Assembly (NCBI GenBank): GCA_002505775.1
Contig: DAVY01000009.1
Coordinates: 100,389-164,388 of the forward strand
DNA: 64,000 nt
Source of the DNA: Euryarchaeota archaeon UBA130
GTDB taxonomy: Archaea > Thermoplasmatota > Poseidoniia > Poseidoniales > Thalassarchaeaceae
Reading direction: 5' to 3'
The notes under the pieces were generated by a model. The model had not been told where the DNA came from, did not search any database, and worked only from the letters and a program-made list of their open reading frames with translations. How positions within the stretch are numbered: the first letter of the stretch is position 1; each line of letters opens with the position of its first letter. Positions 41,751-50,896 of this stretch are shown in pieces. The translations under genes and the position numbers were made by a program.

Positions 41751-42164
41751 GCCGGCAGATCCAATCAAGCCGAACCCTGCAACCAAGAGGCCATACAGTC
41801 CGATTGAAAGATAGTTCATGATAAGGCCCGCAATTGCCATTCCTTTGTTCAAGCCATTTAATTCAGAGGCTTTCCTCAGTCCCAAGTGGCCGAGTATCAC
41901 CCCTCCAATGGTACTGAATGGCGCAATACAGCCCGTGAAACACAAAAATGGGGATGAAATGTGTGAGAACCAAGTCAAGAGCCCCATAACCATACTCCAT
42001 GTGGCCTCGTCATTGCTAGGCTGCATCATCATCATCGGTTGGACATAGGGCCCGCTCTGACCCTGCTCTCCACTACCTCCCTGGCTCGGGGTTCCTGTCA
42101 AGACGCCCTGGGTGCCGGAATTCTCAGAGTCCCCCCACCATTCTCCCTCCTTGCCTTCTTCCAT
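41745..42164 (-). CDS. DUF4190-like small membrane protein
   Basis: 139 aa. The first 55 residues are disordered, rich in Gly, Ser, Gln and Met (PMMMMQP). Then comes a hydrophobic domain with two to three helices carrying PFSTIGGVILGHLGLRKASE and LNKGMAIAGLIMNYLSI, the signature of DUF4190/TM2-like proteins. Function of the family is unknown. It is convergent with flpA. Confidence 0.75.
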   Translation of the reverse strand: MEEGKEGEWWGDSENSGTQGVLTGTPSQGGSGEQGQSGPYVQPMMMMQPSNDEATWSMVMGLLTWFSHISSPFLCFTGCIAPFSTIGGVILGHLGLRKASELNGLNKGMAIAGLIMNYLSIGLYGLLVAGFGLIGSAGL

Positions 42165-42255
42165 ACACGTTCCACCGGGATAACCGATATGAGCTTTCTT
42201 GAACTACTGAATTCATGACAGATACTATCTTTGAGTTCCTTGCATACCATGGGTC

Positions 42256-43149
42256 ATGCCCGAGCTACCAGAGGTAGAGACCGTGAGAAGGGGCCTGACT
42301 CAGCATTTAGTCGGAAGGAGGGTGGTCGACCTTCAGTTGAGAAGAGGTGATCTAAGGTTCCCCTTCCCTGATGATTTCAAGGAACTAATTGAGGGTTCAG
42401 AAATTACCTCAATAGACAGAAGAGCGAAGTATCTATTGATTAGAATGAATAACGGTATAACATGGCTTAGTCACTTGGGAATGAGTGGTAGATGGACCTT
42501 GATAGGAGAGGGAAAGAAAGGCAGTCCCGGAAGGTTTTCTCATGGGGCTGTGATTGGGTCCGGAGACGGGCCACATGACTGGGTTGTGGCACATCTTGAT
42601 GATGGTGGGAAGGCGGTGTACTCCGATCACAGGAGATTTGGAATAATGGACTGCTTCCCAACCGAGTATCAGCTAGAAAACAGATTCATCTCGAATCTCG
42701 GTCCCGAGCCAACACCAGATAGCCTCTCGCCGATGGAATTGGCAGAATCGCTCAGAGGCAGAAGAACTCCAATCAAGTCCGCCCTACTAGATCAGAGGGT
42801 GGTCGCGGGTCTCGGAAATATCTACGTATGTGAGATTCTACACAGATCGGGAGTCTCTCCTCGTCGTACAGCATCCAATGTGGCCGGTAAATCTGGAGTC
42901 TCCAAAAGAATCGAGAGGATAACTTACAACACACACGCTGTTATCACTGAGGCGATAGATGCAGGGGGATCCACTCTCCAAGACTTCAGAGGTGTTGATG
43001 GAGATGACTCCCTAGGATACTTCCCACATCATTTTGGCGTATATGGAAGGGAGGGCGAGGAATGCACCAAATCTGGTTGTGAAGGAAAGGTAAGGAGGAT
43101 CGTCCAATCTAACCGCTCCACATTCTACTGTCCAAAATGTCAAAACTGA
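42256..43149 (+). CDS. mutM: Formamidopyrimidine-DNA glycosylase (Fpg/MutM)
   Basis: Bifunctional glycosylase/AP lyase removing 8-oxoguanine and formamidopyrimidines. 297 aa with the catalytic N-terminus MPELPEVETVRRGL (Pro1 nucleophile, Glu2), Lys in DRRAKYLLIRM, VAGLGNIYVCEIL in the helix-two-turn-helix, and a C-terminal four-Cys zinc finger ending STFYCPKCQN with the conserved Arg. All catalytic positions are present. Fpg is a bacterial family and uncommon in archaea, so ancient transfer is likely. Confidence 0.95.
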   Translation: MPELPEVETVRRGLTQHLVGRRVVDLQLRRGDLRFPFPDDFKELIEGSEITSIDRRAKYLLIRMNNGITWLSHLGMSGRWTLIGEGKKGSPGRFSHGAVIGSGDGPHDWVVAHLDDGGKAVYSDHRRFGIMDCFPTEYQLENRFISNLGPEPTPDSLSPMELAESLRGRRTPIKSALLDQRVVAGLGNIYVCEILHRSGVSPRRTASNVAGKSGVSKRIERITYNTHAVITEAIDAGGSTLQDFRGVDGDDSLGYFPHHFGVYGREGEECTKSGCEGKVRRIVQSNRSTFYCPKCQN

Positions 43150-43152
43150 GGC

Positions 43153-43160
43153 TATATTTA
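43153..43160 (+). promoter_or_regulatory. TATA box of the aquaporin gene
   Basis: TATATTTA located 27-34 bp upstream of the aquaporin ATG at 43187, the distance expected for a leaderless archaeal transcript. It lies just after the fpg stop. Confidence 0.6.
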
Positions 43161-43186
43161 TCTCCCTCTCGCACGGGTCAAGATTC

Positions 43187-43822
43187 ATGAGTAACACTAG
43201 CTTGAACTCAAAATTGGCGGCAGAATTCATCGGAACTTTCTTTTTAGCTTTGACAATATGTACAGCGGCAGTACACGGTTCTGCCGGGGAATACGCCCCC
43301 TTTGCAATCGCGGCCACATTAATGGTAATGATTTATGCTGTAGGCTATATTTCCGGTGCTCATTTCAATCCAGCAGTAACTGTTGCAGTTTGGATTAGGG
43401 GCGCCTGTGACAAGAATGATGTCGCTCCATACATTGGAACTCAGCTACTGGCGGGGGCACTCGCCGCCTTCGTGTCCCAGGAACTCCTTTTTTCAGAGAC
43501 ATCCGTAGCTTCAATTCAAATGGATACAACCAATGCCATTTCAGCAGAATTCCTCTATACCTTTGCTCTTGTCTACGTAATTCTGAATGTCGCCACCGCC
43601 GAGGCAACAGAGGGCAATTCATACTACGGGGCCGCGATTGCATTCGTGGTTCTTGCAGGCGCATTGACGGTTGGAGAAATTTCTGGGGGGTCATTCAATC
43701 CAGCAGTAACAGGCGCATTGTATGTATCCGGTGTGCTAGAGCTTTCCGACCTGTGGATACATTTAGTCCCACAATTCTTAGCAGGACTTGTCGCAGTTCA
43801 AGCTTTCAAAGTATTCCAGTAG
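43187..43822 (+). CDS. Aquaporin / MIP family channel
   Basis: 211 aa, six transmembrane helices and both half-helices with complete NPA motifs (FNPAVTVAVW near residue 65, FNPAVTGALY near 170). N-terminal AEFIGTFFLALTICTAAV is typical of MIP channels. The selectivity-filter residues were not assigned with certainty, so water versus glycerol transport is open. Preceded by a good TATA box; convergent with icmF (5-bp gap). Confidence 0.94.
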   Translation: MSNTSLNSKLAAEFIGTFFLALTICTAAVHGSAGEYAPFAIAATLMVMIYAVGYISGAHFNPAVTVAVWIRGACDKNDVAPYIGTQLLAGALAAFVSQELLFSETSVASIQMDTTNAISAEFLYTFALVYVILNVATAEATEGNSYYGAAIAFVVLAGALTVGEISGGSFNPAVTGALYVSGVLELSDLWIHLVPQFLAGLVAVQAFKVFQ

Positions 43823-43827
43823 TCTAA

Positions 43828-46800
43828 TCACATGTTTCTTCTGAACTTCCCACCACTCTCGAACAAGGCTTGAGTAACTTGTCCAACTGTGCAAAAATCA
43901 ACTATTTCCATCATTACTTCGAATAGATTTTCCCCATTTCTTGCAGCTTCCTTAAGCCTTTCAATGCCAATCTCGGCCATTGCGGAATTACTCTTCTTGA
44001 ATGCCACATTTCTCTCTATGACCATTCTCTTCTCGTCCTCATCGGATCTAGTTACCTCGATATCAAAGTTTTCAGCAGATACTGACTCTGCCTCCGAGTC
44101 GGTGAATGTGTTTACCCCCACTATGGGTGTCTCACCAGTATGTTTTCGATGCTCGTACAGCATCCCCTCGTCTTGAATACGATTCCTCTGGTAATTAACT
44201 TCCAAGGCCCCCAGGACTCCTCCTCTGCTATGCATCTCTTCGAAAATCCTGAGAACTTGCTCCTCTACCTCATCAGTCAGAAATTCGGCGATAAATGATC
44301 CCTGTAACGGGTTCTCATTACGCAGCCAACCGTATTCCTTAGCTAGGATTAGCTGGATCGCCACAGCGTCCCTCACAGTATCCTCTGTCGGTGTCCCGAA
44401 GGCCTCATCCCTACTATTTGTGTGAAGGCTGTTCGCATTATCCGATAGTGCATAGAGCGCTTGAAGAGTTGTCCTGTAGTCGTTCCATGTGAATTCTTGG
44501 GAGTGGAGGGATCTTCCGCTGCTCTGGATGTGGTACTTCAGCTTCTGTCCCCTATCTCCTACGCCGTATAAATCCCTCATCGCGATAGCCCAGATTCTCC
44601 TTGAAACCCTTCCAATTACCGCATATTCAGGATCCATTCCATTCGAAAAGAACCAAGAGAAATTACGTAAGAACTTGTCAGCATCCAGCCCTCTTGATTT
44701 GAATAACTCGACATAGGTTAGCCCATTTGAGAGCGTAAGGGCCGATTGGGTGATAGGATTCGCCCCCGCCTCATCTATGTGATATCCGCTGATGCTCACG
44801 AAGTAGTGGTTCCGGACATTGTTGTCAACGTAAAACTCAGCAACATCCCCCATCATCTTCAGGGCAGTGTCAAGGTTGAACACAAGTGTATTCTGGCCCA
44901 TAGCCTCTTTCAGTTGATCGGCTTGCACTGTCCCTCGAACAGTTGAAAGCGTATCAGCTCTAATTTTGGAGGCCTCATCTTCTGTAGGCTCCCTGCCCTC
45001 CGAATCTACGAACTTCTTCATCTGCTGCCTTATTGCTACTTTGAAGAAAGCCGCTAGATGCCACCAGTAGTTACCATTGATGGTCATACTAACAGAAGTG
45101 TTAGGGGCGCAAAGGTCGAATCCCTCGAACAACTTATCCATCTCATCAATAGTGCTTATGCTGACCCCCGACTCGCAAACCTTTCCAAAAATATCCAAGC
45201 GTTCTTGTGGATCATTTCCATACAAGCTAGGGGAGTCGAAAGCCACTGAGAGGCGGTTGAAGTCTTGATCCTTGGAAAGAAAATGATATCTCTTATTTGT
45301 TCTCTCGGCACTGCCCTCTCCAGCGAACATCCTGACGGGTAGCTCATCCTCCCTCCTGAATGGGAAAACCCCTCCGGTATAGGGAAAAGACCCCGGAACA
45401 TTCTCCTTGCGAATCCATTTCAGCCTCTCCCCCCAATCCTCGGAAGTGGGAAGAGCCACACGTGGGACCTTGGTCCCAGACATCGTCTCATGGGTAGTCT
45501 TGACTGGGATTTCCCTTCCTCTGACTGTGTAGCTAGCCTCGCCCGATCTGTAGGCCTCAGCCATAGCCTCGAACCTCTCCAAGGACCCCCAAGCCTCAGT
45601 TGGAACAGTTTCTCTGATTTCCGATGCCTCCTCTTCCAAGTCACCAACAGATGATATCTTTCCAGACTTCCTCAATCGCTCTGCAGATGCCTCTAGGCGT
45701 TGGACTAGCCTAACTGAATCACTGACCTCCTCCGTCCTACTATGATACCCTCGAACCGCTGAAGCGACCTCTGCTAGGTACCCCTGTCTTTCAGGGGGTA
45801 TAGGGGGCTCACGAGTAGGAAGCCCGTCCACACCCAGCCTTGGCACAGATGCAGTGAAGTTGCATCCGTACTCATGGTTGAGTATCTCAGAAATGGCCTC
45901 CCATAGCCTATCAACCCCTGCATCCGCAAACTGACTTGCAATAGTGGGTATGACTGGCATGGATTCTGGGCTTTCGTCAAACGCCTCTCTGTTTCTCTGG
46001 AATTGCTTCCTAATCTCGATTAGGGCGTCTTCAGCGCCAGCCCTGTCAAATTTGTTCAAGACCACGATATCAGCGAAGTCCAGAGCGGCCAGTTTCTCCA
46101 GTTGACTCGGGGCCCCATACTCCCGAGTGGTAACATACATCGAGACATCTGATACTTCTGTAATCGCATCATTTCCTTGCCCTATACCACTGGTTTCCAC
46201 GATTACCAAGTCGAATCCAACTGCTTTGCACACTTTCACCGCCTTGCCAACACAGTCCGCGATTTCCCGACCACTGTCCCTGCTGGCAAAAGATCTCATG
46301 AATAGGTTCGAATCGGATAGAGAATTCATTCTGATTCTGTCTCCAAGGAGCGCCCCGCCTGTCTTCTTTCTCGTGGGATCAGTAGCTAGCAGTGCCACTT
46401 TAGCGCCCGGATTATCCCTCCTTATTCGTAGCATAACCTCATCCATCAGGCTCGACTTCCCTGCTCCTCCTGTTCCAGTCACTCCCAAAACTGGGCACTC
46501 CTCGTAGCCCTTCACTGAGCGCACTCTGGTTAGCGTCTTCTCAAACTCCTGTTCCGTCGAGTTCTCTGCCATAGTGAGTAATTTTGAGACTGATGCGTGG
46601 TCATCTGCAGAAACAGGATCCCGCAGAGACTCAAACCTAGAAGCATCCATGAGATTGATTTTACCTGCTTCTTCCATGGCATCCTTTACCATTCCGACCA
46701 ATCCCATAGTCCTCCCATCCTCAGGTGAGTATATTCTTCCGATGCCGGAATTCTTCAGATGTTCAATCTCATGAGGGAGAATCGTGCCACCTCCACCTCC

Positions 46801-47079
46801 AAAGAGGAAAACATGGCCGAATCCAGAATCTTCCAGTATGTCACTGGTATGTGTGAACATCTCCACGGCCCCTCCCTGATATGACGTGATTGCAACTGCG
46901 TGAGCATCCTCTTGGATTGCGGCTCTAGCCACTTCATCAGCTCCCCTGTCGTGGCCTAAGTGAATCACTTCACACCCCTGACTCTGCAGAATCCTCCTGA
47001 ATATGCCTATTGCCGCGTCGTGGCCATCAAAGATAGCTGCGGCAGTGATGACTCGAAGAGGCAACTGGCCACCCGCCAT
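43828..47079 (-). CDS. icmF: Fused isobutyryl-CoA mutase IcmF
   Basis: B12-dependent acyl-CoA mutase with its own G-protein chaperone, 1083 aa from ATG 47079 (family about 1090; longer starts add unrelated residues). Domain order: cobalamin-binding Rossmann domain with AIFDGHDAAIG (residues about 15-25) and TSYQGG; MeaB-like GTPase with GTGGAGKSS (202-210), TDPTRKKTGGALLGDRIRM and NKFDRAG; linker; mutase TIM barrel with FPYTGGVFPF, MFAGEGSAERTNKR, LSVAFDSPSLYG and CAPNTSVSMTING. Interconverts isobutyryl-CoA and n-butyryl-CoA (or related branched acyl-CoAs), linking valine/fatty acid degradation to beta-oxidation. Intact and single-chain. Confidence 0.93.
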   Translation of the reverse strand: MAGGQLPLRVITAAAIFDGHDAAIGIFRRILQSQGCEVIHLGHDRGADEVARAAIQEDAHAVAITSYQGGAVEMFTHTSDILEDSGFGHVFLFGGGGGTILPHEIEHLKNSGIGRIYSPEDGRTMGLVGMVKDAMEEAGKINLMDASRFESLRDPVSADDHASVSKLLTMAENSTEQEFEKTLTRVRSVKGYEECPVLGVTGTGGAGKSSLMDEVMLRIRRDNPGAKVALLATDPTRKKTGGALLGDRIRMNSLSDSNLFMRSFASRDSGREIADCVGKAVKVCKAVGFDLVIVETSGIGQGNDAITEVSDVSMYVTTREYGAPSQLEKLAALDFADIVVLNKFDRAGAEDALIEIRKQFQRNREAFDESPESMPVIPTIASQFADAGVDRLWEAISEILNHEYGCNFTASVPRLGVDGLPTREPPIPPERQGYLAEVASAVRGYHSRTEEVSDSVRLVQRLEASAERLRKSGKISSVGDLEEEASEIRETVPTEAWGSLERFEAMAEAYRSGEASYTVRGREIPVKTTHETMSGTKVPRVALPTSEDWGERLKWIRKENVPGSFPYTGGVFPFRREDELPVRMFAGEGSAERTNKRYHFLSKDQDFNRLSVAFDSPSLYGNDPQERLDIFGKVCESGVSISTIDEMDKLFEGFDLCAPNTSVSMTINGNYWWHLAAFFKVAIRQQMKKFVDSEGREPTEDEASKIRADTLSTVRGTVQADQLKEAMGQNTLVFNLDTALKMMGDVAEFYVDNNVRNHYFVSISGYHIDEAGANPITQSALTLSNGLTYVELFKSRGLDADKFLRNFSWFFSNGMDPEYAVIGRVSRRIWAIAMRDLYGVGDRGQKLKYHIQSSGRSLHSQEFTWNDYRTTLQALYALSDNANSLHTNSRDEAFGTPTEDTVRDAVAIQLILAKEYGWLRNENPLQGSFIAEFLTDEVEEQVLRIFEEMHSRGGVLGALEVNYQRNRIQDEGMLYEHRKHTGETPIVGVNTFTDSEAESVSAENFDIEVTRSDEDEKRMVIERNVAFKKSNSAMAEIGIERLKEAARNGENLFEVMMEIVDFCTVGQVTQALFESGGKFRRNM

Positions 47080-47217
47080 GCTTTCCGGACAACACCACCA
47101 GACATGAAGCCGACGGAAGACGTAGAAATGTGGAATATAGACATCAATATGTTCGTAGACAATAATTCGGGTCATAATTCAAGAACCCAAGCATGAGGTG
47201 AACCGCGAGGCGAAGGC

Positions 47218-47664
47218 ATGCTGTGTCCAAGGGATGGTTCAGAACTGGTAGCACATACTGACCAAACCCGTTCAGCATTCATTGACCACGGCATCTCGCA
47301 CTGCCCGAGTTGTTCAGGCATGCTTCTGAATGCTGACGCCGCCGCTAACTCCATGACTGAAAGTAAATTGAAGAAGATGCACGAAGCCTTCAGTAGCGAC
47401 TGCGAGGAAGTCGACCTGGACTGTCCCTGTTGCAACTCAAAAATGAGGGTCAGGAATATTGTTTTCAAAAGAATAAATGGGACAGACATGGAACCTATCG
47501 AGATAGATGGATGTCCGGAGTGCAACACCTTCTGGTTCGATGCGGGGGAGCTACAGAGAATTGTCAATCCGGACAGTAAGCCGTATGATGATACTGCAGT
47601 GGAGTCGACAGCTCTGGCATTGGCATTGGAAATACTACTACAACTTCCATTCGTGATTCTTTGA
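47218..47664 (+). CDS. Zinc-ribbon protein (zf-TFIIB-like)
   Basis: 148 aa. An N-terminal CPRDGSEL ... HCPSCSGMLLN motif and a second DCPCCNSKM ... GCPECNTFWFDAGELQRI motif, the latter matching the zf-TFIIB (PF13453-type) ribbon with its WFDxGEL ending. A hydrophobic C-terminal stretch (LALALEILLQLPFVIL) may be a membrane anchor. It abuts the LysE gene (no gap). Function unknown; a distant C-terminal relative is at 55920. Confidence 0.75.
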   Translation: MLCPRDGSELVAHTDQTRSAFIDHGISHCPSCSGMLLNADAAANSMTESKLKKMHEAFSSDCEEVDLDCPCCNSKMRVRNIVFKRINGTDMEPIEIDGCPECNTFWFDAGELQRIVNPDSKPYDDTAVESTALALALEILLQLPFVIL

Positions 47665-48288
47665 TCACAACCATCCGCTAGCCAGTATGCCAGCGAAAAC
47701 GAACATTAAGATCCCCATACAGCCGTCTATGAGATGAGCGTTAGATCTGAGCCTATCAACACCATTTCCCGAACTTAGGATAGTGGCCACAGTAACGTAC
47801 CATGTCCCATCTATGCCCATTCCTAGCGCCCCCATCCCGAGAAGGGTTTCGATACTAACGTCTGCCTCAATGAAGGGGGCGTAGAGTGCGAGCATCCAAG
47901 CTAGGATTTTAGGATTGAATAATGCAATCATGAAACCCTGGAAGAAGCCACTGGCCTCGGATGGTCCATCTTCCCTGTTTCCTTCAGGGGCCCGAGGTCC
48001 ACTCAATGAGCTCTTGATGAATCTGAAACCCAACCAAAGTAGGATGGCAACTCCTCCCCAATGAAGGACAAACTGGGCTCCCTCGTGCATTGACAGCGCG
48101 GTCGCCAGACCAAGTGCTGCAAGGAACGCGTATATCCCGAAACCGATCCCATGCCCCAGTCCAGTGGCAATCCCCTGTCTCCTCCCTCCTGAAATTGTAT
48201 TGCTGAGTATCACAGCGAGGGAAGGTCCCGGGCTCATTGCCCCGAGCATGAACACGACCGCTAATGCGGCCCATGCCTCAGGACCCAT
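47665..48288 (-). CDS. LysE/RhtB family amino-acid exporter
   Basis: 207 aa with about six transmembrane helices. N-terminal VFMLGAMSPGPSLAVILSNTISGGRRQGIATGLGHGIG contains the family pattern (P-GP at helix 1, GxxxGxG in helix 2; given here as separate parts), and FNPKILAWMLALYAPF is the other conserved block. Exports lysine, threonine, homoserine lactones or similar. It shares the strand with the acyl-CoA synthetase 9 bp upstream. Confidence 0.88.
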   Translation of the reverse strand: MGPEAWAALAVVFMLGAMSPGPSLAVILSNTISGGRRQGIATGLGHGIGFGIYAFLAALGLATALSMHEGAQFVLHWGGVAILLWLGFRFIKSSLSGPRAPEGNREDGPSEASGFFQGFMIALFNPKILAWMLALYAPFIEADVSIETLLGMGALGMGIDGTWYVTVATILSSGNGVDRLRSNAHLIDGCMGILMFVFAGILASGWL

Positions 48289-48297
48289 TCAACGACC

Positions 48298-50091
48298 TCA
48301 GGAGTACATTGCTTCTATCTCAGATGACCAGTTCTCTCGAATCTGTTTCCTTCTAATCTTCAGGGTCGGAGTCAGCTCACCCTCATCCACACTCAAATCT
48401 CGAGGGAGTACTGTGAACTTCTTCACTTGCTCGGGGTTGCTGAACTTCCCATTCAGCTCGGCAACTGCCACTTCGATCTGTTTGTACGTCTCACTTCCGA
48501 CGGAGGTGTATTCTGACAAATCATGGCCCAACTCAGCAAGCTTAGCGAGTTGTTTTGCAGGGTCCTTAGGGACCTCTGTGGCACCATCAAGGCCATGGAC
48601 GTCTCTGAGAATGGCGCCGACGTCAAGTGTGAAGAGGGCACTGCAGTACTTTCTGTTGTCTCCAATCAGCATGCATTGCGACACAACTGGGATGGATTTC
48701 ATTGTCTCCTCAATCACTAACGGGGCTACATTCTTTCCCTGCGAGCTCACGTAGATTTCCTTCAGTCGACCCGTGACGTAAACGAATCCGTCCATGTCCA
48801 TCTTGCCCAAATCTCCCGATTTAAGCCACCCATCTTCCGTCATTGTGGCAGCTGTAGCCTCTGGATCCTTGTAGTAACCCGGCATTATGTGCCTTCCACT
48901 GAACTGGATTTCCCCATTGCCATTCTCATCAGGATCAGCAATCCTGAGTCCAGTTCCTTCGAAAGGCTTCCCTACTGAACCTATCCTATTGTGTGCTGGA
49001 GACCCCAGGGTAGCTCCAGCGGTAGTCTCAGTCATGCCATATCCCTCGAAAAGAGGTACTCCAAGCTTAGAGAATAGCTTGAGGATATCTGGATTGATCG
49101 GAGCAGCTCCAGTAACTGCAAACTTGACATTCGAAAAGCCAATCTTTCCCTTTGCCTTCTTTTTGATAATCCCACCTAGTCCTGGTACGCTGAGTAGCCA
49201 TGTTGGAGGAAGTCCAGCGACTAGGTTGCTGTACACCTTCTCATAGATTCTCGGGACCCCAATAAAAAGAGCAGGCATCGCCTCCTTACAGTAGTCAATT
49301 GAGTGTAGCGGACTGTCGACCACGGTCATGTGCATCGCGTCTCTAATCCAGAGATGATTATCTGCAACTTGACCGAATACATGTGCGCAAGGAAGCCAAG
49401 AAACATACCCATCTCCGGGATTGAATTTGGCTAGCTTTCCAATGCACTCTAACTCATAGTCGAAGTTATCGTGGGTCAGAACAACTCCCTTCGGATTTCC
49501 GGTTGTCCCAGAAGTGTAAATGAGGGCGGCTGTATCAGAGGGCTTGATTCCCGAGATCCTTTCCATAACTGCATCATCAGAGATTTTCGATCCCATTGAC
49601 ATGAAACTCTCCCAGTCATGAGCATTCGGGTGATCAATAGCTTGCATTGAAGACATGGAAACGATGGCCTCTACCTTATCCAAGGAGGGCATGGCCTTCT
49701 CGAGGCGCTTCGTGCACATTTTTTCTGGGTCTCCGTTATCCATAGGATTTGTACCCACAAAAACTACCTTTGAGTCCGAGTTACCAACTACCCATTCGAC
49801 CTCGTCAGGTGAGCAAGTGTGGTAGACTCCTACCGCAGCACCGTTGCAAAAATTAGCAGCCGCGTAAGCCGCATACCATTCCATTCTATTGTATGAGTAA
49901 ATGCTTAGGTTATCTCCAGGCTCAAAACCAATGGCAATCAGTGACTTTGCCATTTTCATAGTTACATCATAAAAATCCGACCATGTCATTCTTACCCAGT
50001 TTCCGGACTCATCTTTGTATGACAGAGCTATAGCATTCGGCATGTTTACGGCGTTTGATTTCAGGTACTCGGGCGTCGTCTTGGCGTCCAT
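48298..50091 (-). CDS. Long-chain acyl-CoA synthetase (AMP-forming)
   Basis: Activates fatty acids to acyl-CoA via an acyl-adenylate, 597 aa. Adenylation motifs: YTSGTTGNPKGVVLTH (P-loop), EGYGMTETTAGATLG, GWLKSGDLGKMD and VYVTGRLKEIYVSSQGKNVAPLVIEE with the hinge Asp/Lys region of the FadD15/ACSBG-like long-chain group. No membrane segment beyond a hydrophobic helix. Supplies substrate for the crotonases and HAD elsewhere in the window; this is inference. Near-contiguous with the LysE gene. Confidence 0.93.
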   Translation of the reverse strand: MDAKTTPEYLKSNAVNMPNAIALSYKDESGNWVRMTWSDFYDVTMKMAKSLIAIGFEPGDNLSIYSYNRMEWYAAYAAANFCNGAAVGVYHTCSPDEVEWVVGNSDSKVVFVGTNPMDNGDPEKMCTKRLEKAMPSLDKVEAIVSMSSMQAIDHPNAHDWESFMSMGSKISDDAVMERISGIKPSDTAALIYTSGTTGNPKGVVLTHDNFDYELECIGKLAKFNPGDGYVSWLPCAHVFGQVADNHLWIRDAMHMTVVDSPLHSIDYCKEAMPALFIGVPRIYEKVYSNLVAGLPPTWLLSVPGLGGIIKKKAKGKIGFSNVKFAVTGAAPINPDILKLFSKLGVPLFEGYGMTETTAGATLGSPAHNRIGSVGKPFEGTGLRIADPDENGNGEIQFSGRHIMPGYYKDPEATAATMTEDGWLKSGDLGKMDMDGFVYVTGRLKEIYVSSQGKNVAPLVIEETMKSIPVVSQCMLIGDNRKYCSALFTLDVGAILRDVHGLDGATEVPKDPAKQLAKLAELGHDLSEYTSVGSETYKQIEVAVAELNGKFSNPEQVKKFTVLPRDLSVDEGELTPTLKIRRKQIRENWSSEIEAMYS

Positions 50092-50157
50092 GAGGCTTTA
50101 CGGGACATCAGTCGACTTAACTCTTTACTAGAAATAAATGCAGTATTTTTCTTTGTT

Positions 50158-50889
50158 TTAGGGCAATACTGCCCGTACATTTTCGCGCCAGTCAGCCCCT
50201 CCATTCCTATTTGCGAGAGGGGATGCTGGAGATGGATGCCAGCAGCCTTTGACTTGGATGCCACTACCTTCCAACGCATTCAATGCCCGTCTTTCCGCAA
50301 ATTTCCCGATCCCGATAACACAGTCTGCATTCAAGGAATCCACTACCTCTTTCAGGTGCTTGTCACACCTCTGCAGTAGCTTTCTTGCAGTCATCCCGGA
50401 AATTTTGTCCGGAGTAACATTCACTCCCCTCTCGCCGTTAAGTAACATAAGAGGACAGTGGTTGACCAAGAACACTTTCTCGAAGATTCTGTCCGAGCTG
50501 CCATATGTCTCTGATAGAAGGCCCCAAATCCTTGTTCCAGATACCTCCTCTCTGGGGTATTCAAGGCCGATTACTGGCCTTTTGGGGTGAGGTGTTGATG
50601 GTTGCTTAACCGGAATGTTCCTTATTCCAAGGATGTCCCTCACCATGCTAGTTGCAGCGAAGGGTATCCCCATCTGCCCCATTCCATGTGGTCCCGGATT
50701 CATTCCGAGCATCACAGTCTTAGCGCCTCTTCCTCCGGAAATCTGAATGTACCGTTCATGAATATCCCATGCGTAATCCAGAGGGTTATAGACGCAGTCA
50801 ACTGAACCCTCCTCGACAAGCATGGCCCCCAGCTCATCAGCGTCATCCCTGAGTCGGGAAGCAGAACTAATTAATCTCTCAATCGACAT
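50158..50889 (-). CDS. SMUG1-type uracil-DNA glycosylase
   Basis: Removes uracil and oxidised pyrimidines from DNA; 243 aa. The SMUG1 (UDG family 3) signature is complete: GMNPGPHGMGQMGIPF (residues about 62-77, catalytic Asn64), the PKRPVIGLEYPREEVSGTRIWG block, NHCPLM, TARKLLQRCD and the intercalation-loop/catalytic His motif HPSPASPLAN (His at about 218). SMUG1 was described in animals and some bacteria; its occurrence with a complete motif set in an archaeal-type chromosome is notable. The adjacent YbaK gene is upstream on the same strand (7 bp). Confidence 0.93.
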   Translation of the reverse strand: MSIERLISSASRLRDDADELGAMLVEEGSVDCVYNPLDYAWDIHERYIQISGGRGAKTVMLGMNPGPHGMGQMGIPFAATSMVRDILGIRNIPVKQPSTPHPKRPVIGLEYPREEVSGTRIWGLLSETYGSSDRIFEKVFLVNHCPLMLLNGERGVNVTPDKISGMTARKLLQRCDKHLKEVVDSLNADCVIGIGKFAERRALNALEGSGIQVKGCWHPSPASPLANRNGGADWRENVRAVLP

Positions 50890-50896
50890 AATTCCA

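Noticed and set aside
47080..47175. N-terminal extension of IcmF
   Set aside because: The 32 residues before ATG 47079 do not belong to the cobalamin domain and have an atypical Trp/Cys-rich composition; the shorter form has the usual family length.
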